Assembly: GCA_002428885.1 (NCBI GenBank)
Contig: DIYE01000366.1
Span: 1 to 24,678, forward strand
DNA length: 24,678 nucleotides
Source: Alphaproteobacteria bacterium UBA6062
GTDB taxonomy: Bacteria > Pseudomonadota > Alphaproteobacteria > Sneathiellales > Sneathiellaceae
Direction: 5' to 3'
Part shown: positions 6,043 to 13,680 of the stretch, piece after piece
How positions within the stretch are numbered: the stretch's first letter is position 1
How the letters are laid out: each line of letters opens with the position of its first letter
Notes under the pieces: generated by a model
The model's database searches: none
What the model saw: the letters and a program-made list of their open reading frames with translations, nothing else
Told to the model about the DNA's origin: nothing
Made by a program: the position numbers and the translations under genes

Positions 6043-8967
6043 ATGGCCGTACCACCAGCCTTCCCTTCCTCTTATCGTAACACACGTTCTTCGGATAATA
6101 TCACAGCCGTCCTGGGTCCCACCAATACCGGGAAAACCCATCTGGCCGTTGAACGTATGATCGGACATAGTGACGGCATTATCGGATTGCCTCTCAGGCT
6201 TCTGGCACGGGAAGTCTATGATCGGATCGTCAAGCAGAAAGGCGCTGCCAATGTCGCTTTGGTGACAGGCGAAGAGAAAATCACCCCCCCGCACGCTTCG
6301 TATTTTGTCTGCACCGTCGAAGCAATGCCTCTGGACCGTCCTTTCCAGTTTGTCGCCATTGACGAAATTCAACTGGCTTCCGACCCGGAACGGGGGCACG
6401 TCTTTACAGATCGCCTTCTGTATGCGCGCGGCAGGCAGGAAACGATGTTTCTGGGATCCGACACCATTCGTCCCTGGATTGAAAGGCTGGTTCCGGACGC
6501 CAGCTTCGTGTCCCGAGAACGTTTCTCTCGACTGACATATAGAGGATCAAAAAAAATCTCACGTCTTCCATCAAGAAGTGCCATTGTCACTTTTTCCACC
6601 GGAGATCTGTATGCCATCGCAGAACTGGTGCGACGTCAACGGGGCGGTGCCGCTGTCGTTATGGGGGGACTTTCGCCGCGAACCCGAAACGCGCAGGTGG
6701 AATTATATCAGTCCGGGGATGTAGACTATCTGGTGGCGACAGATGCGATCGGCATGGGCCTCAATATGGACATCGACCATGTGGCCTTCGCCAGCACTTA
6801 TAAATTCGACGGTCTTATGGGACGCCATCTAACCTCTTCGGAATTTGCCCAGATCGCCGGAAGGGCGGGTCGCCATATGAATGACGGCAGCTTTGGTGTA
6901 ACCGCCAATGTAGAGCCGCTGGATGAAGAACTTGTCCACGATATTGAAGAACACCGGTTTGAAAGGCAGAAAACCATTTGCTGGCGAAACAGGGACCTGT
7001 CCTTCACAACAACACGGGATCTCATCAGAGGCCTCGAAAAGCCTCCTTCTAACAAAGGCCTAGTCTCACCAAGGGATCCGGACGACTATAGGGCCCTAAA
7101 GTCCCTGGCAATGGATCCTGACATTCAGCGGTATTCACAAAATAGCGCGAAAGTTCGTCAGTTATGGCAGGTATGCCAAATACCGGACTTCAGGAAAACA
7201 ATGCAGGACGTTCATGTCAGATTGCTCAAACAGATCTTCATTAATTTGCAAGGACCCGGTGGTAAGTTGCCGCCCGACTGGGTAGCGTCGCATCTTCGGA
7301 AGCTGGAACGGACAGATGGTGATATCGATACACTGGCCAACCGGATTGCTCATACGCGAACCTGGACTTATATTTCCCATATTTCTGACTGGGTTGATGA
7401 TTATAAGCATTGGCAGAACGCCGCTCGTAGAATAGAAGATAAGCTGTCAGACGCTCTGCATGATCGCCTGACGCAGAGATTTGTGGATCGTCGTACAGCA
7501 GTGCTGGCGCGTAAATTGAAAGACAATGGTCAATTGGAAGCAGTAATTAACGAGACCGGTGAAGTTCATGTCGAAGGACACTTTGTCGGCACCTTAACCG
7601 GATTACGTTTTACAGCCGATATGTCTGCAGGCAGCACGGATGGCCGGACCCTGCGGAATGCTGGCAATAAAGCTGTTGCGAAAGAAATTGCGGATAGAGC
7701 CGGACAGATAGCCGCCTCAGAGGATGACGCCTTTTCACTGAATGATTCCGGAGAGATCATCTGGAAAGAAATGACCGTTGCCCGTCTGCAAAAAGGCGAT
7801 TCTGTTCTCAAGCCCAAACTCAGCCTCCTGGCAAGCGAGCAGTTGAATGGCGCCGCTCTTGACCAGAGCACGAAAAGACTGAGTGACTGGATCACTCAGG
7901 AAATTGGGACCCGCCTCAACCCTCTCGTCAAGCTGGCAGATCTGCCGCTTACCGGAGCATCACGCGGTATCGCATTCCAGGTTAGTGAAAATCTGGGAGC
8001 CCTTCCCCGCTTCCGGGTTAACGACCAGATCCGTAATCTGGACAAAAAGGATTTCGGGCGTCTTAAATTCGGTGGCCTGCGCGTCGGTTATGAACATGTC
8101 TTCATGCCTGTGCTGCTCAAGCCGGATCCAACAGCCCTGAGATGTCTGCTTTGGGCCATTTTTGAGGAAAGGAATACTATTCCGACGCCACCGCCGGCAG
8201 GCCGCGTCTCGTATGAAGTAACCGAAAAGCTGCCACGCAGCTACTATCTGACAGCCGGCTATGCGTTGTTCAACACCCTTGCTGTCCGACTTGATATGCT
8301 GGATCGCCTGGCGGGCCTTCTACGCCGTGCCTCCCGGGGTCTTCTGGAGACTGAAGAGCAAAAACCAGCAGAACAGACGGAAGATAAACAAACAGAAAAT
8401 ACAGCTCCTGCGGCTTCTGATGATAAACCGCTTGAGGAAGCTACTTTAGAAACCGAAGAGCCGGCCGCAGAAACTGCGGAAAGCACAACCGACACGCCAG
8501 ATGAGATCGTTGAAATCAAGACCGAAGAAACAGACAAAGCGTCTGAGGCTCCGGCTGAGCAGAATACCGGAGCCGAAAAGGCGGACCCTGTAGAAGAAAC
8601 TTCAGCAGACAAACCCACAGAGACAGACAACAAAAAAGAGAGCGGCAAAAAGGACAAGCCCAGAAACCTGCCCTTTAAGCCAACACATGAGATGCTCTCA
8701 TTGGTTGGCACCACACGGGAGCAGTTTACGCTGATTCTGGAAAATCTGGGATATGAGGCAAAGGGTGAAGGAGAAGACCTCACCTATCAGCGGGTTCCTT
8801 TCAAGAAACGTAAACGCCCTGTTCAAAACGGCAAACAAGGGAAGGGGCCGAAAAAGAAGGCAGCTCCCGGCAAAAAACCGAATAACAGGCCCAAACCGTC
8901 TCAAAAGCCAAAGGAAATTGATCCCGATTCACCGTTCGCTGTATTGAAAAACCTGGGCACAAAATAA
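6043..8967 (+). CDS. Suv3-like SF2 RNA helicase with long acidic/basic tail
   Basis: A 974-aa superfamily II helicase of the mitochondrial SUV3/alphaproteobacterial branch. Motif I is GPTNTGKTH (from residue 25), motif II is the unusual DEIQ box (107-110) seen in SUV3 rather than DEAD or DEAH, and motif VI is QIAGRAGR (270-277). DAIGMGLNMDIDHVAF (about 234-249) corresponds to motif V. Residues about 767-875 are a Glu/Ala/Thr-rich linker, followed by a conserved-looking block (FKPTHEMLSLVGTTREQF) and a Lys-rich end (926-974) likely to bind RNA. In mitochondria SUV3 works with PNPase or a 3'-5' nuclease in RNA turnover; the bacterial role is less clear. The first in-frame ATG after a stop is at 6043, with only a weak ribosome binding site. 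The S4 gene follows after 3 nt. Confidence 0.9.
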   Translation: MAVPPAFPSSYRNTRSSDNITAVLGPTNTGKTHLAVERMIGHSDGIIGLPLRLLAREVYDRIVKQKGAANVALVTGEEKITPPHASYFVCTVEAMPLDRPFQFVAIDEIQLASDPERGHVFTDRLLYARGRQETMFLGSDTIRPWIERLVPDASFVSRERFSRLTYRGSKKISRLPSRSAIVTFSTGDLYAIAELVRRQRGGAAVVMGGLSPRTRNAQVELYQSGDVDYLVATDAIGMGLNMDIDHVAFASTYKFDGLMGRHLTSSEFAQIAGRAGRHMNDGSFGVTANVEPLDEELVHDIEEHRFERQKTICWRNRDLSFTTTRDLIRGLEKPPSNKGLVSPRDPDDYRALKSLAMDPDIQRYSQNSAKVRQLWQVCQIPDFRKTMQDVHVRLLKQIFINLQGPGGKLPPDWVASHLRKLERTDGDIDTLANRIAHTRTWTYISHISDWVDDYKHWQNAARRIEDKLSDALHDRLTQRFVDRRTAVLARKLKDNGQLEAVINETGEVHVEGHFVGTLTGLRFTADMSAGSTDGRTLRNAGNKAVAKEIADRAGQIAASEDDAFSLNDSGEIIWKEMTVARLQKGDSVLKPKLSLLASEQLNGAALDQSTKRLSDWITQEIGTRLNPLVKLADLPLTGASRGIAFQVSENLGALPRFRVNDQIRNLDKKDFGRLKFGGLRVGYEHVFMPVLLKPDPTALRCLLWAIFEERNTIPTPPPAGRVSYEVTEKLPRSYYLTAGYALFNTLAVRLDMLDRLAGLLRRASRGLLETEEQKPAEQTEDKQTENTAPAASDDKPLEEATLETEEPAAETAESTTDTPDEIVEIKTEETDKASEAPAEQNTGAEKADPVEETSADKPTETDNKKESGKKDKPRNLPFKPTHEMLSLVGTTREQFTLILENLGYEAKGEGEDLTYQRVPFKKRKRPVQNGKQGKGPKKKAAPGKKPNNRPKPSQKPKEIDPDSPFAVLKNLGTK

Positions 8968-8970
8968 CAT

Positions 8971-9369
8971 ATGGCAGACAAGGCTACGGATCCGGGTGAT
9001 ACAATTCGCGTGGATCGCTGGTTGTGGTTCGCCCGCTTCTTTAAAAGCCGGAATCTGGCCACAAAACTGGTCCAAGGCCGCAAAGTCAGGGTCAACAGCG
9101 CTGTTATCGCGAAACCCAGTGCAACGGTTAAAGTCGGCGATGTCCTCACTTTTCCGCAGGCCAAATCTATCCGGGTCATCAAGATCCTCGCCATTGGTAG
9201 CCGGCGAGGGCCAGCACCGGAAGCTCAGGCCTTGTATGAGGATCTCGCGCCGAAAGAAGAAACTGAAAAACCCCAAGCCCTCGCTGTTTCGGAGACCGCC
9301 CGGCGGGATAAGGGGGCCGGCAGGCCGACTAAGGCGGATCGCAGGGCCATGGATAAATTTCGTCAATAG
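8971..9369 (+). CDS. S4-domain RNA-binding protein, Hsp15-like
   Basis: A 132-aa protein whose N-terminal part (residues 12-62, IRVDRWLWFARFFKSR to GDVLTF) is an S4 RNA-binding domain of the Hsp15/HslR type. Hsp15 in E. coli binds stalled 50S subunits carrying a nascent chain and helps recycle them. The C-terminal third is charged and ends in a Lys/Arg-rich stretch, longer than a minimal S4 domain. The ATG comes 3 nt after the helicase stop, so the two are translated from one message. This helicase/S4 pairing is common in alphaproteobacteria and suggests linked roles in RNA or ribosome quality control. The family is clear; the function is by analogy. Confidence 0.88.
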   Translation: MADKATDPGDTIRVDRWLWFARFFKSRNLATKLVQGRKVRVNSAVIAKPSATVKVGDVLTFPQAKSIRVIKILAIGSRRGPAPEAQALYEDLAPKEETEKPQALAVSETARRDKGAGRPTKADRRAMDKFRQ

Positions 9370-9383
9370 ATCCTGACCCTAGA

Positions 9384-9412
9384 CTGACAACGAACCCGCT
9401 ACCTTGTATAAA
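9384..9412 (+). promoter_or_regulatory. Sigma70-like promoter for the 160-aa gene
   Basis: CTGACA (9384-9389) and TATAAA (9407-9412) are separated by exactly 17 bp; each matches the consensus at 5 of 6 positions. The predicted start near 9419 lies about 30 nt upstream of the ATG at 9449. This is one of the best promoter matches in the window. Confidence 0.6.
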
Positions 9413-9448
9413 ACACTTGGTAAAAGAGGATATTGAAGAGTTATTGGC

Positions 9449-9931
9449 ATGACCAAAATCGATCTGGACGCATATTTTACTTCCTGGAATGAAGGAAAAA
9501 CCGGCTACTTTAAAGTTGGTCCTATCAAGCTTTCCGTGACAGACGATGCCGTAAAGCTGGAAAAACTGGCGAAGCAGGCCGCTAAAAATATTGAAGCGGA
9601 GGTAACCTACGCCTGGGATCTGGCATCTCCGAAAAGCGATGCCTGGTGGCTTGAATGGGGCGGCTATTCACTGGAGGAGGAAATCCCTTTCCAGGCTGCT
9701 GTTTCAACACCGGAAGCCCTGCAAAAACTCTCTGAGTTTGATCCGAAAAATAATGATTTCGAATGCGATACCGAAGAGGAGTTCAAGGAAATTCTATTCG
9801 GTGCCTATGATGAAGAACTGACCGCCAAAGATCTGTTAAGAGGCTTCCATCTCTGGCTGGAGGGTTTGGACAAAGAGGCTATCGAAATGCTTGAAAAAGA
9901 TCTGAAAAGCTGGACGAAAGGCGCCCGGTAA
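9449..9931 (+). CDS. Hypothetical acidic cytoplasmic protein, 160 aa
   Basis: I do not recognise this family. The protein is acidic and soluble, with no signal peptide or membrane segment. Its N-terminal part looks like mixed alpha/beta (DAYFTSWNEGKTGYFKVGPIKL). A tryptophan-rich strip, DAWWLEWGGYSLEEEIPF, sits at about residues 64-81, and the second half is largely helical and Glu/Lys-rich. It has its own good promoter and an AGAGGA-type ribosome binding site region, so it is probably transcribed apart from the helicase/S4 pair. Codon use resembles its neighbours. Its stop lies 7 nt from the stop of the convergent phosphatidyltransferase gene. I cannot assign a function. Confidence 0.85.
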   Translation: MTKIDLDAYFTSWNEGKTGYFKVGPIKLSVTDDAVKLEKLAKQAAKNIEAEVTYAWDLASPKSDAWWLEWGGYSLEEEIPFQAAVSTPEALQKLSEFDPKNNDFECDTEEEFKEILFGAYDEELTAKDLLRGFHLWLEGLDKEAIEMLEKDLKSWTKGAR

Positions 9932-9938
9932 AACTGCC

Positions 9939-10550
9939 TTAACTCAGTTTGTGAAAAGAAACCCAGGCAGCATAAATACGTGTCCCCGTCGTTACCCAGC
10001 ACATGACGCCGAATATCAACGCAATCTGGACAAAATATTCCGGGAAAAAGCAGAGCAGGATAAAGGTGAAAATTGTCTCTGCTCCTTCCGTCAACCCTCC
10101 GAGATAATAGAGAGATTTAATGCCTCGGATTTCAGTCGTGATCTTGTGTTTTTCCGCCATGATGGCATATGTCAGAAAGGTGGATGTGGTCCCGATAAAG
10201 CTAAAGGTCAGAAAGGCGGCCGCCAGAGCATTATTAGGATCTGCGAGCGCGAAACCGAACACAATCCCTGCATAAAACATAAAATCGCAGACAATATCCA
10301 GATAACCGCCAAAATCGGACAATAAAGATTGCCGTGCAACAGCTCCGTCCAAACCGTCGAGCAGTCGATTTATCAGTATCAGAACAAGCGCCGTGATATA
10401 GGCTCCATTTGCCAGAAAAGGGATGGCTGCCATCCCGACCAAAAACCCGCAAACAGTGACCATGTTCGCCGAAATACCCGCAGCGGCAATCCGGGCACCG
10501 GCAAGGTTGAGAGGCGGGTCAATAATATGGCGTAAGGCGGCGTCAAACAT
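9939..10550 (-). CDS. CDP-alcohol phosphatidyltransferase family membrane protein
   Basis: A membrane enzyme of the family that transfers a phosphatidyl group from CDP-diacylglycerol to an alcohol. The signature D-xx-DG-xx-AR-(x)-G-xxx-D-xxx-D is complete: Asp65, Asp68-Gly69, Ala72-Arg73, Gly81, Asp85 and Asp89. Several hydrophobic segments follow (about 30-60, 90-110, 115-135 and 155-190). The alcohol cannot be told from sequence; glycerophosphate, inositol or choline types are all possible. An upstream ATG at 10598 gives 16 more residues, but they look unlike the family and lie behind a T-rich stretch. MFDAALRHIIDPPLN at 10550 looks like the true N-terminus. Neither start has a strong ribosome binding site. 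Confidence 0.88.
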   Translation of the reverse strand: MFDAALRHIIDPPLNLAGARIAAAGISANMVTVCGFLVGMAAIPFLANGAYITALVLILINRLLDGLDGAVARQSLLSDFGGYLDIVCDFMFYAGIVFGFALADPNNALAAAFLTFSFIGTTSTFLTYAIMAEKHKITTEIRGIKSLYYLGGLTEGAETIFTFILLCFFPEYFVQIALIFGVMCWVTTGTRIYAAWVSFHKLS

Positions 10551-10644
10551 ACACTTTACAGAGCAGTATCGGATATCGGGATAATCATGTGTCCTCATAG
10601 GTAAAAAGAAAAGAAAAAATGTAAATCCTTAATCTCTGATCTCT

Positions 10645-10654
10645 CGCAATTGTG
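10645..10654 (-). promoter_or_regulatory. CGCAATTGTG motif, copy 3
   Basis: Third copy of the 10-mer, inside a 16-bp near-palindrome (TCTCGCAATTGTGAGA with one G/T mismatch pair), about 95 bp upstream of the preferred start of the phosphatidyltransferase gene and about 47 bp upstream of the alternative one. It also lies about 120 bp upstream of the divergent 70-aa gene. Confidence 0.35.
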
Positions 10655-10773
10655 AGAAGCGAGGCTCCCAGGCTCAGGACTCCAGCTATCAGTTAGATAC
10701 CTTTTGTAATAATATTCTTTTAACTGTTCTCTGCCAGACTTAGGATGTTTGATTAATTAGGTTACGAAAAGCA

Positions 10774-10986
10774 ATGTCGATCAAGTTTGAAGCCGCTGTT
10801 TTTAATGAGCAGGTTCTGCAAGCCCTGAATGAAGGGGAACGTCATAAGCATCTGGATGATGAATGGGCGGATACACATTATTTTGACATTTATGCCGACA
10901 CTCTGGAAGAGGCCTGGACAAAAGCCAGACGCAAATACCGTTCGGACCATGGTTTTGTCATCAAAGCGGTTGAACAAGCGGAGTAA
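10774..10986 (+). CDS. Conserved-looking small protein, 70 aa
   Basis: A short soluble protein (MSIKFEAAVFNEQV... to AVEQAE) with a DDEWADTHYFDIYADTLEEA stretch at its centre. I recall similar small proteins of unknown function in other alphaproteobacteria, but no function is known to me. It has no signal peptide and no cysteine, and is rich in charged residues. The ribosome binding site is weak (GGTTACGAAAAGCA before ATG). An AT-rich stretch with TAATAT at about 10710 could be its promoter. It converges on the ankyrin gene, with a GC-rich stem-loop between them. Confidence 0.75.
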   Translation: MSIKFEAAVFNEQVLQALNEGERHKHLDDEWADTHYFDIYADTLEEAWTKARRKYRSDHGFVIKAVEQAE

Positions 10987-10996
10987 ATCCAGACCT

Positions 10997-11021
10997 CTGA
11001 GAAACGGCTCCCCCGTCTCAG
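10997..11021. terminator. GC-rich stem-loop between convergent genes
   Basis: CTGAG (10997-11001) and ACGG (11004-11007) pair with CCGT (11013-11016) and CTCAG (11017-11021) around a CTCCC loop, with a two-base AA bulge. It starts 11 nt after the stop of the 70-aa gene and overlaps the stop of the ankyrin gene. Neither strand has a T-run after it, so it is at best a partial or Rho-assisted bidirectional terminator. Confidence 0.4.
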
Positions 11022-11413
11022 TCTATCAAGCATTCCGGGTGTTTCTCAGCCCATTCTTCCAGAAAGGCCTGAACGGCAGGAACGCCGCAAAACTTTATGT
11101 CCTGGCGATGTAATGGTGACCCGGCGCCGAGCACCAGCCTCACACATTCAATATGATTTCGCGTATTTGCAGAGGGGCAGTTTTCGAGGCCATGGAGGAT
11201 TGTTCCCATAAGGTCACCGCCATATTTGTTTTTTAATCTCAGGTCCGGACGATATTCCAGTAACCATCGGAGAGCTTCTGCCTGCCCTTCCCAACCGGCG
11301 ATATGAATAGCCGGCATGCCCATTTCATCGGTCCAATCAGGCTTTACACCTATTTCAGCGAGTAATTTTGCGTGGCTAACAGAGGCGTCAAATGCCAGGA
11401 TCCGGCACATCAT
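11018..11413 (-). CDS. Short ankyrin-repeat-type protein, possibly N-terminally shortened
   Basis: 131 aa with about two recognisable ankyrin-like units: DEMGMPAIHIAGWEGQAEAL (29-48) with the LLEYRPD turn after it, and a KYGGDLMGTILHGLEN block followed by HIECVRLVLGAGSPL (87-101). Ankyrin repeats mediate protein-protein contact; no enzyme motif is present. The first unit (ILAFDASVSHAKLLAEIG) begins in mid-repeat. The in-frame sequence upstream is open for about 45 more codons but has no start codon and no repeat, so the protein is short for its type and may be a decayed remnant. AGG directly abuts the ATG, which is poor spacing for translation. Confidence 0.6.
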   Translation of the reverse strand: MMCRILAFDASVSHAKLLAEIGVKPDWTDEMGMPAIHIAGWEGQAEALRWLLEYRPDLRLKNKYGGDLMGTILHGLENCPSANTRNHIECVRLVLGAGSPLHRQDIKFCGVPAVQAFLEEWAEKHPECLID

Positions 11414-11586
11414 CCTGCGTTGTTCGCCATTCGGGTTAGAGAAAACCGAATTAAAGTGGTATCGATAACATATTGGAGATGCTGATACAGCTGCCCGCGA
11501 ACCTAGACACCGTCTCCTACGGCGCTAAGATCCAGCGTAAATGGCAGTAAAATCACTGTCAAGACAGACGACGAAACCAGGCGGAT

Positions 11587-12474
11587 TCAATATCCCACAA
11601 AATAAGGATTCGTACCGCCGGCGTGATCGGTGACATCGAGAACCTGAGCAATGGACGGGACGGCTTTTTTAATTTCCACTTCCACCCCTTGTTTGAGAGT
11701 GGCATCCGCCATACCGCATCCCTGGCAGCCCCCAGCCATTTCCACATAGGCGGTTTCCTCCTGTATATCGATCAGGGAAATATAACCGCCATGGGCAGCG
11801 ATAGCCGGATTGATCCTTGTTTCCAGCAGAATGCGAATAGCGTCGGCTTCCGGTGTCCTGAGACCGGGACGATCACCGTCGGCTGCCTCCGTTTCTTTTT
11901 CCATCCGCTCAAATTTAACCCGGGAGATTTCCGGCACGAAGTGTTTAACGGTATTCTCGATTTTGATCTGGGTTCCAAAAGCTGGCGTACTCAGACCGGA
12001 ACTGTCCATGGCCAGCGTCACCATTCCGGTTGAGGAATCGTAGGATTTAAAGGCAATATCCCCACCATCCTCCTGGAGTTGCGGCTGGATTCTGTCTTCG
12101 ACAAGTTCCCGGACTGACTCCACAACTTTCTGCTCTTCCGGAGAATAACTGCCTTCCTCTTCCTGAGAAACAGGTCCGTTCAAAACCGGCATACCAGTCA
12201 TGTAATGATCCATAATCGCCGCCAGAACCATAGGCTTGAGCTGGATCCACATGGCTCCTTTTTCATTCGCCGGAACCTTTGTAATCGTAATAAAGTCTTC
12301 GCCCAGTTCGACAGCCTGAACACCTGGAATATCATAAAGACGCGACGCAAGAGGAGACATCTCCTTCCCCTGCTCGGCACTCTCAAAAGCGATGTTTCCT
12401 TCAGGCATAACCCGTCGCCCCGGAAGGAACTGCATCCGGTCTTCATCTGACAAAGGCATGGTCTGAATAAACAT
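11587..12474 (-). CDS. nfuA: Nfu-type Fe-S cluster carrier with an extra, cysteine-free Nfu-like domain
   Basis: A 295-aa relative of NfuA, which carries Fe-S clusters to target proteins. Residues 1-95 (MFIQT..., FLPGR at 16-20, IPGVQAVELGEDFITITK) are the Nfu N-terminal domain. Residues 112-190 follow the Nfu fold (SPEEQKVVESVRELVEDRI, IENTVKHFVPEI), but the CxxC region reads DSSGLSTPAF (157-166) and has no cysteine. Residues 208-295 are a second, intact Nfu domain with GGCQGCGMADATLKQGVE (Cys250 and Cys253), resembling the C-terminal part of E. coli NfuA including an HAGGTNPYF tail. These are the only two cysteines in the protein. Usual alphaproteobacterial NfuA is about 185 aa with one Nfu domain. 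The gene probably has its own promoter in the 111-bp gap after the cyclase gene. Confidence 0.9.
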   Translation of the reverse strand: MFIQTMPLSDEDRMQFLPGRRVMPEGNIAFESAEQGKEMSPLASRLYDIPGVQAVELGEDFITITKVPANEKGAMWIQLKPMVLAAIMDHYMTGMPVLNGPVSQEEEGSYSPEEQKVVESVRELVEDRIQPQLQEDGGDIAFKSYDSSTGMVTLAMDSSGLSTPAFGTQIKIENTVKHFVPEISRVKFERMEKETEAADGDRPGLRTPEADAIRILLETRINPAIAAHGGYISLIDIQEETAYVEMAGGCQGCGMADATLKQGVEVEIKKAVPSIAQVLDVTDHAGGTNPYFVGY

Positions 12475-12585
12475 ATCAGGATTCCAATCAATTACGTTTC
12501 ACTCAAGCTACGAGCTATCAAATTGGCCTCACTTGAGCAAGTCATAAGAGTAATTTAGGTTGGATACAGCTCTATACAAGTCATC

Positions 12586-13596
12586 CTATACCGTCGCGAC
12601 ACCACTGGCAGGAGATCCGACCGCCCCCGGCAACCTCAGAGGCGGCGCCGTCAGAAAAAACCGGCTGCGACCATTTTGTTTCAACCAGTTATTTAAAGGC
12701 GTGAGATGCCATAGCTCTCCAAGATGAATACCAAGTTTGAAAAGGCAATGCTCATGCAGCGGCAAGGCAGCACAGCAGCCATCCCCTTTATGAGCCGGGT
12801 AGGTTTCCACGGCATAATTGTCCGCGACCAGAACGGATAGTCCGGAATCGGTAATCCAGTTCAGCAGTTTTTTATCCCGTCCGTTTAATGTGGCGCAGGA
12901 GTTATGAAGTCTCTCCTTATCCGGATGACCGGCCATCTCGACAATCATCTCCGCAAAACCCGTATGGAGACAGACCATATCCCCCTCCTCGACGAGAACG
13001 TCATCAGCCTCCAATACTGTCATAAGATCATCATAACCAACGGCAACCGGATCCCGCCCGTACCGGGCTTCGAGATCAATCATCACGCCCCTGCCCTGAA
13101 CACCCTTTTCAGCCATTTTTTCGATCCCGAGCGCATGAGCATACATCCCCCCTTCATCTTCGGGCCCGCGAATATGCTCACCGGCTTTAAAACCGTTATA
13201 ATAAAGAGGTTCCGGGATACCGTCGCCATCGGCATCAAATTCATGCCCCACATGAGACAGGCCATCCCACTGGGAAGAATATTGCATATGGATCAGAACG
13301 GCATCATCGCTGATCACGTCCGTATGCTGGGGGAAATCCTCGGAAAGAATATAGCTGGCATTGGGCTTTCCTTTCCGAAGGGTAGGCCTGATATCCGGCG
13401 GAAAGCGACCTGCGTTCAAAAGATTACCACCAGGAAGATCCAAAGGCAGACTTAAACAGAAACGTTCTCCGGTTTTGATCTCCGTTGCTGCTTGTCGGAT
13501 TTTATCCGCTGTTATCAGATTAAGACGACCATTCTGATCATCCTCACCAAACTCTCCCCAATTGGACCCCTCAGGTCGGTTAACCCAACGTGCCAT
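12586..13596 (-). CDS. Cyclase-family metal-dependent hydrolase
   Basis: A 336-aa member of the cyclase/kynurenine formamidase-like superfamily, whose members open or close amide or lactam bonds with a divalent metal. The metal-binding block reads QWDGLSHVGH (109-118), in place of the HxGTHxDxxxH of KynB, so it belongs to the larger 'cyclase family protein' branch. The C-terminal part has VADNYAVETYP and LPLHEHCLFKLGIHLGELWHL, also typical. No signal peptide. AAAAGGAATGTC precedes the ATG. It follows the second ATPase gene of the peptide importer after 84 nt on the same strand, so it is probably the last gene of that operon and acts on what the importer brings in. The substrate is not known; N-formylkynurenine is unlikely given the variant motif. 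Confidence 0.85.
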   Translation of the reverse strand: MARWVNRPEGSNWGEFGEDDQNGRLNLITADKIRQAATEIKTGERFCLSLPLDLPGGNLLNAGRFPPDIRPTLRKGKPNASYILSEDFPQHTDVISDDAVLIHMQYSSQWDGLSHVGHEFDADGDGIPEPLYYNGFKAGEHIRGPEDEGGMYAHALGIEKMAEKGVQGRGVMIDLEARYGRDPVAVGYDDLMTVLEADDVLVEEGDMVCLHTGFAEMIVEMAGHPDKERLHNSCATLNGRDKKLLNWITDSGLSVLVADNYAVETYPAHKGDGCCAALPLHEHCLFKLGIHLGELWHLTPLNNWLKQNGRSRFFLTAPPLRLPGAVGSPASGVATV

Positions 13597-13680
13597 GACA
13601 CATTCCTTTTTATTATTGTTATCGCCCTCCCGGTAGATTAACGCATGCGCAGTTTTTGTAAATCCGTTCTCACACGTCCT

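Noticed and set aside
5875..6399. 174-aa minus-strand open frame upstream of and inside the helicase gene
   Set aside because: More than half is antisense to conserved helicase motifs and the protein shows no domain; codon pattern fits a shadow.
8259..8783. 174-aa Ser/Val-rich minus-strand frame
   Set aside because: It is the reverse complement of the Glu/Ala/Thr-rich helicase tail; low-complexity composition explains it.
9932..9955. AAACTG/CAGTTT inverted repeat between two convergent genes
   Set aside because: Only a 6-bp AT-rich stem with an 8-nt loop and no T-run; too weak to call a terminator.
11540..11586. CTGTC/GACAG repeat after the Nfu gene as a terminator
   Set aside because: The loop would be 2 nt, which cannot form a stable hairpin, and no T-run is placed correctly.
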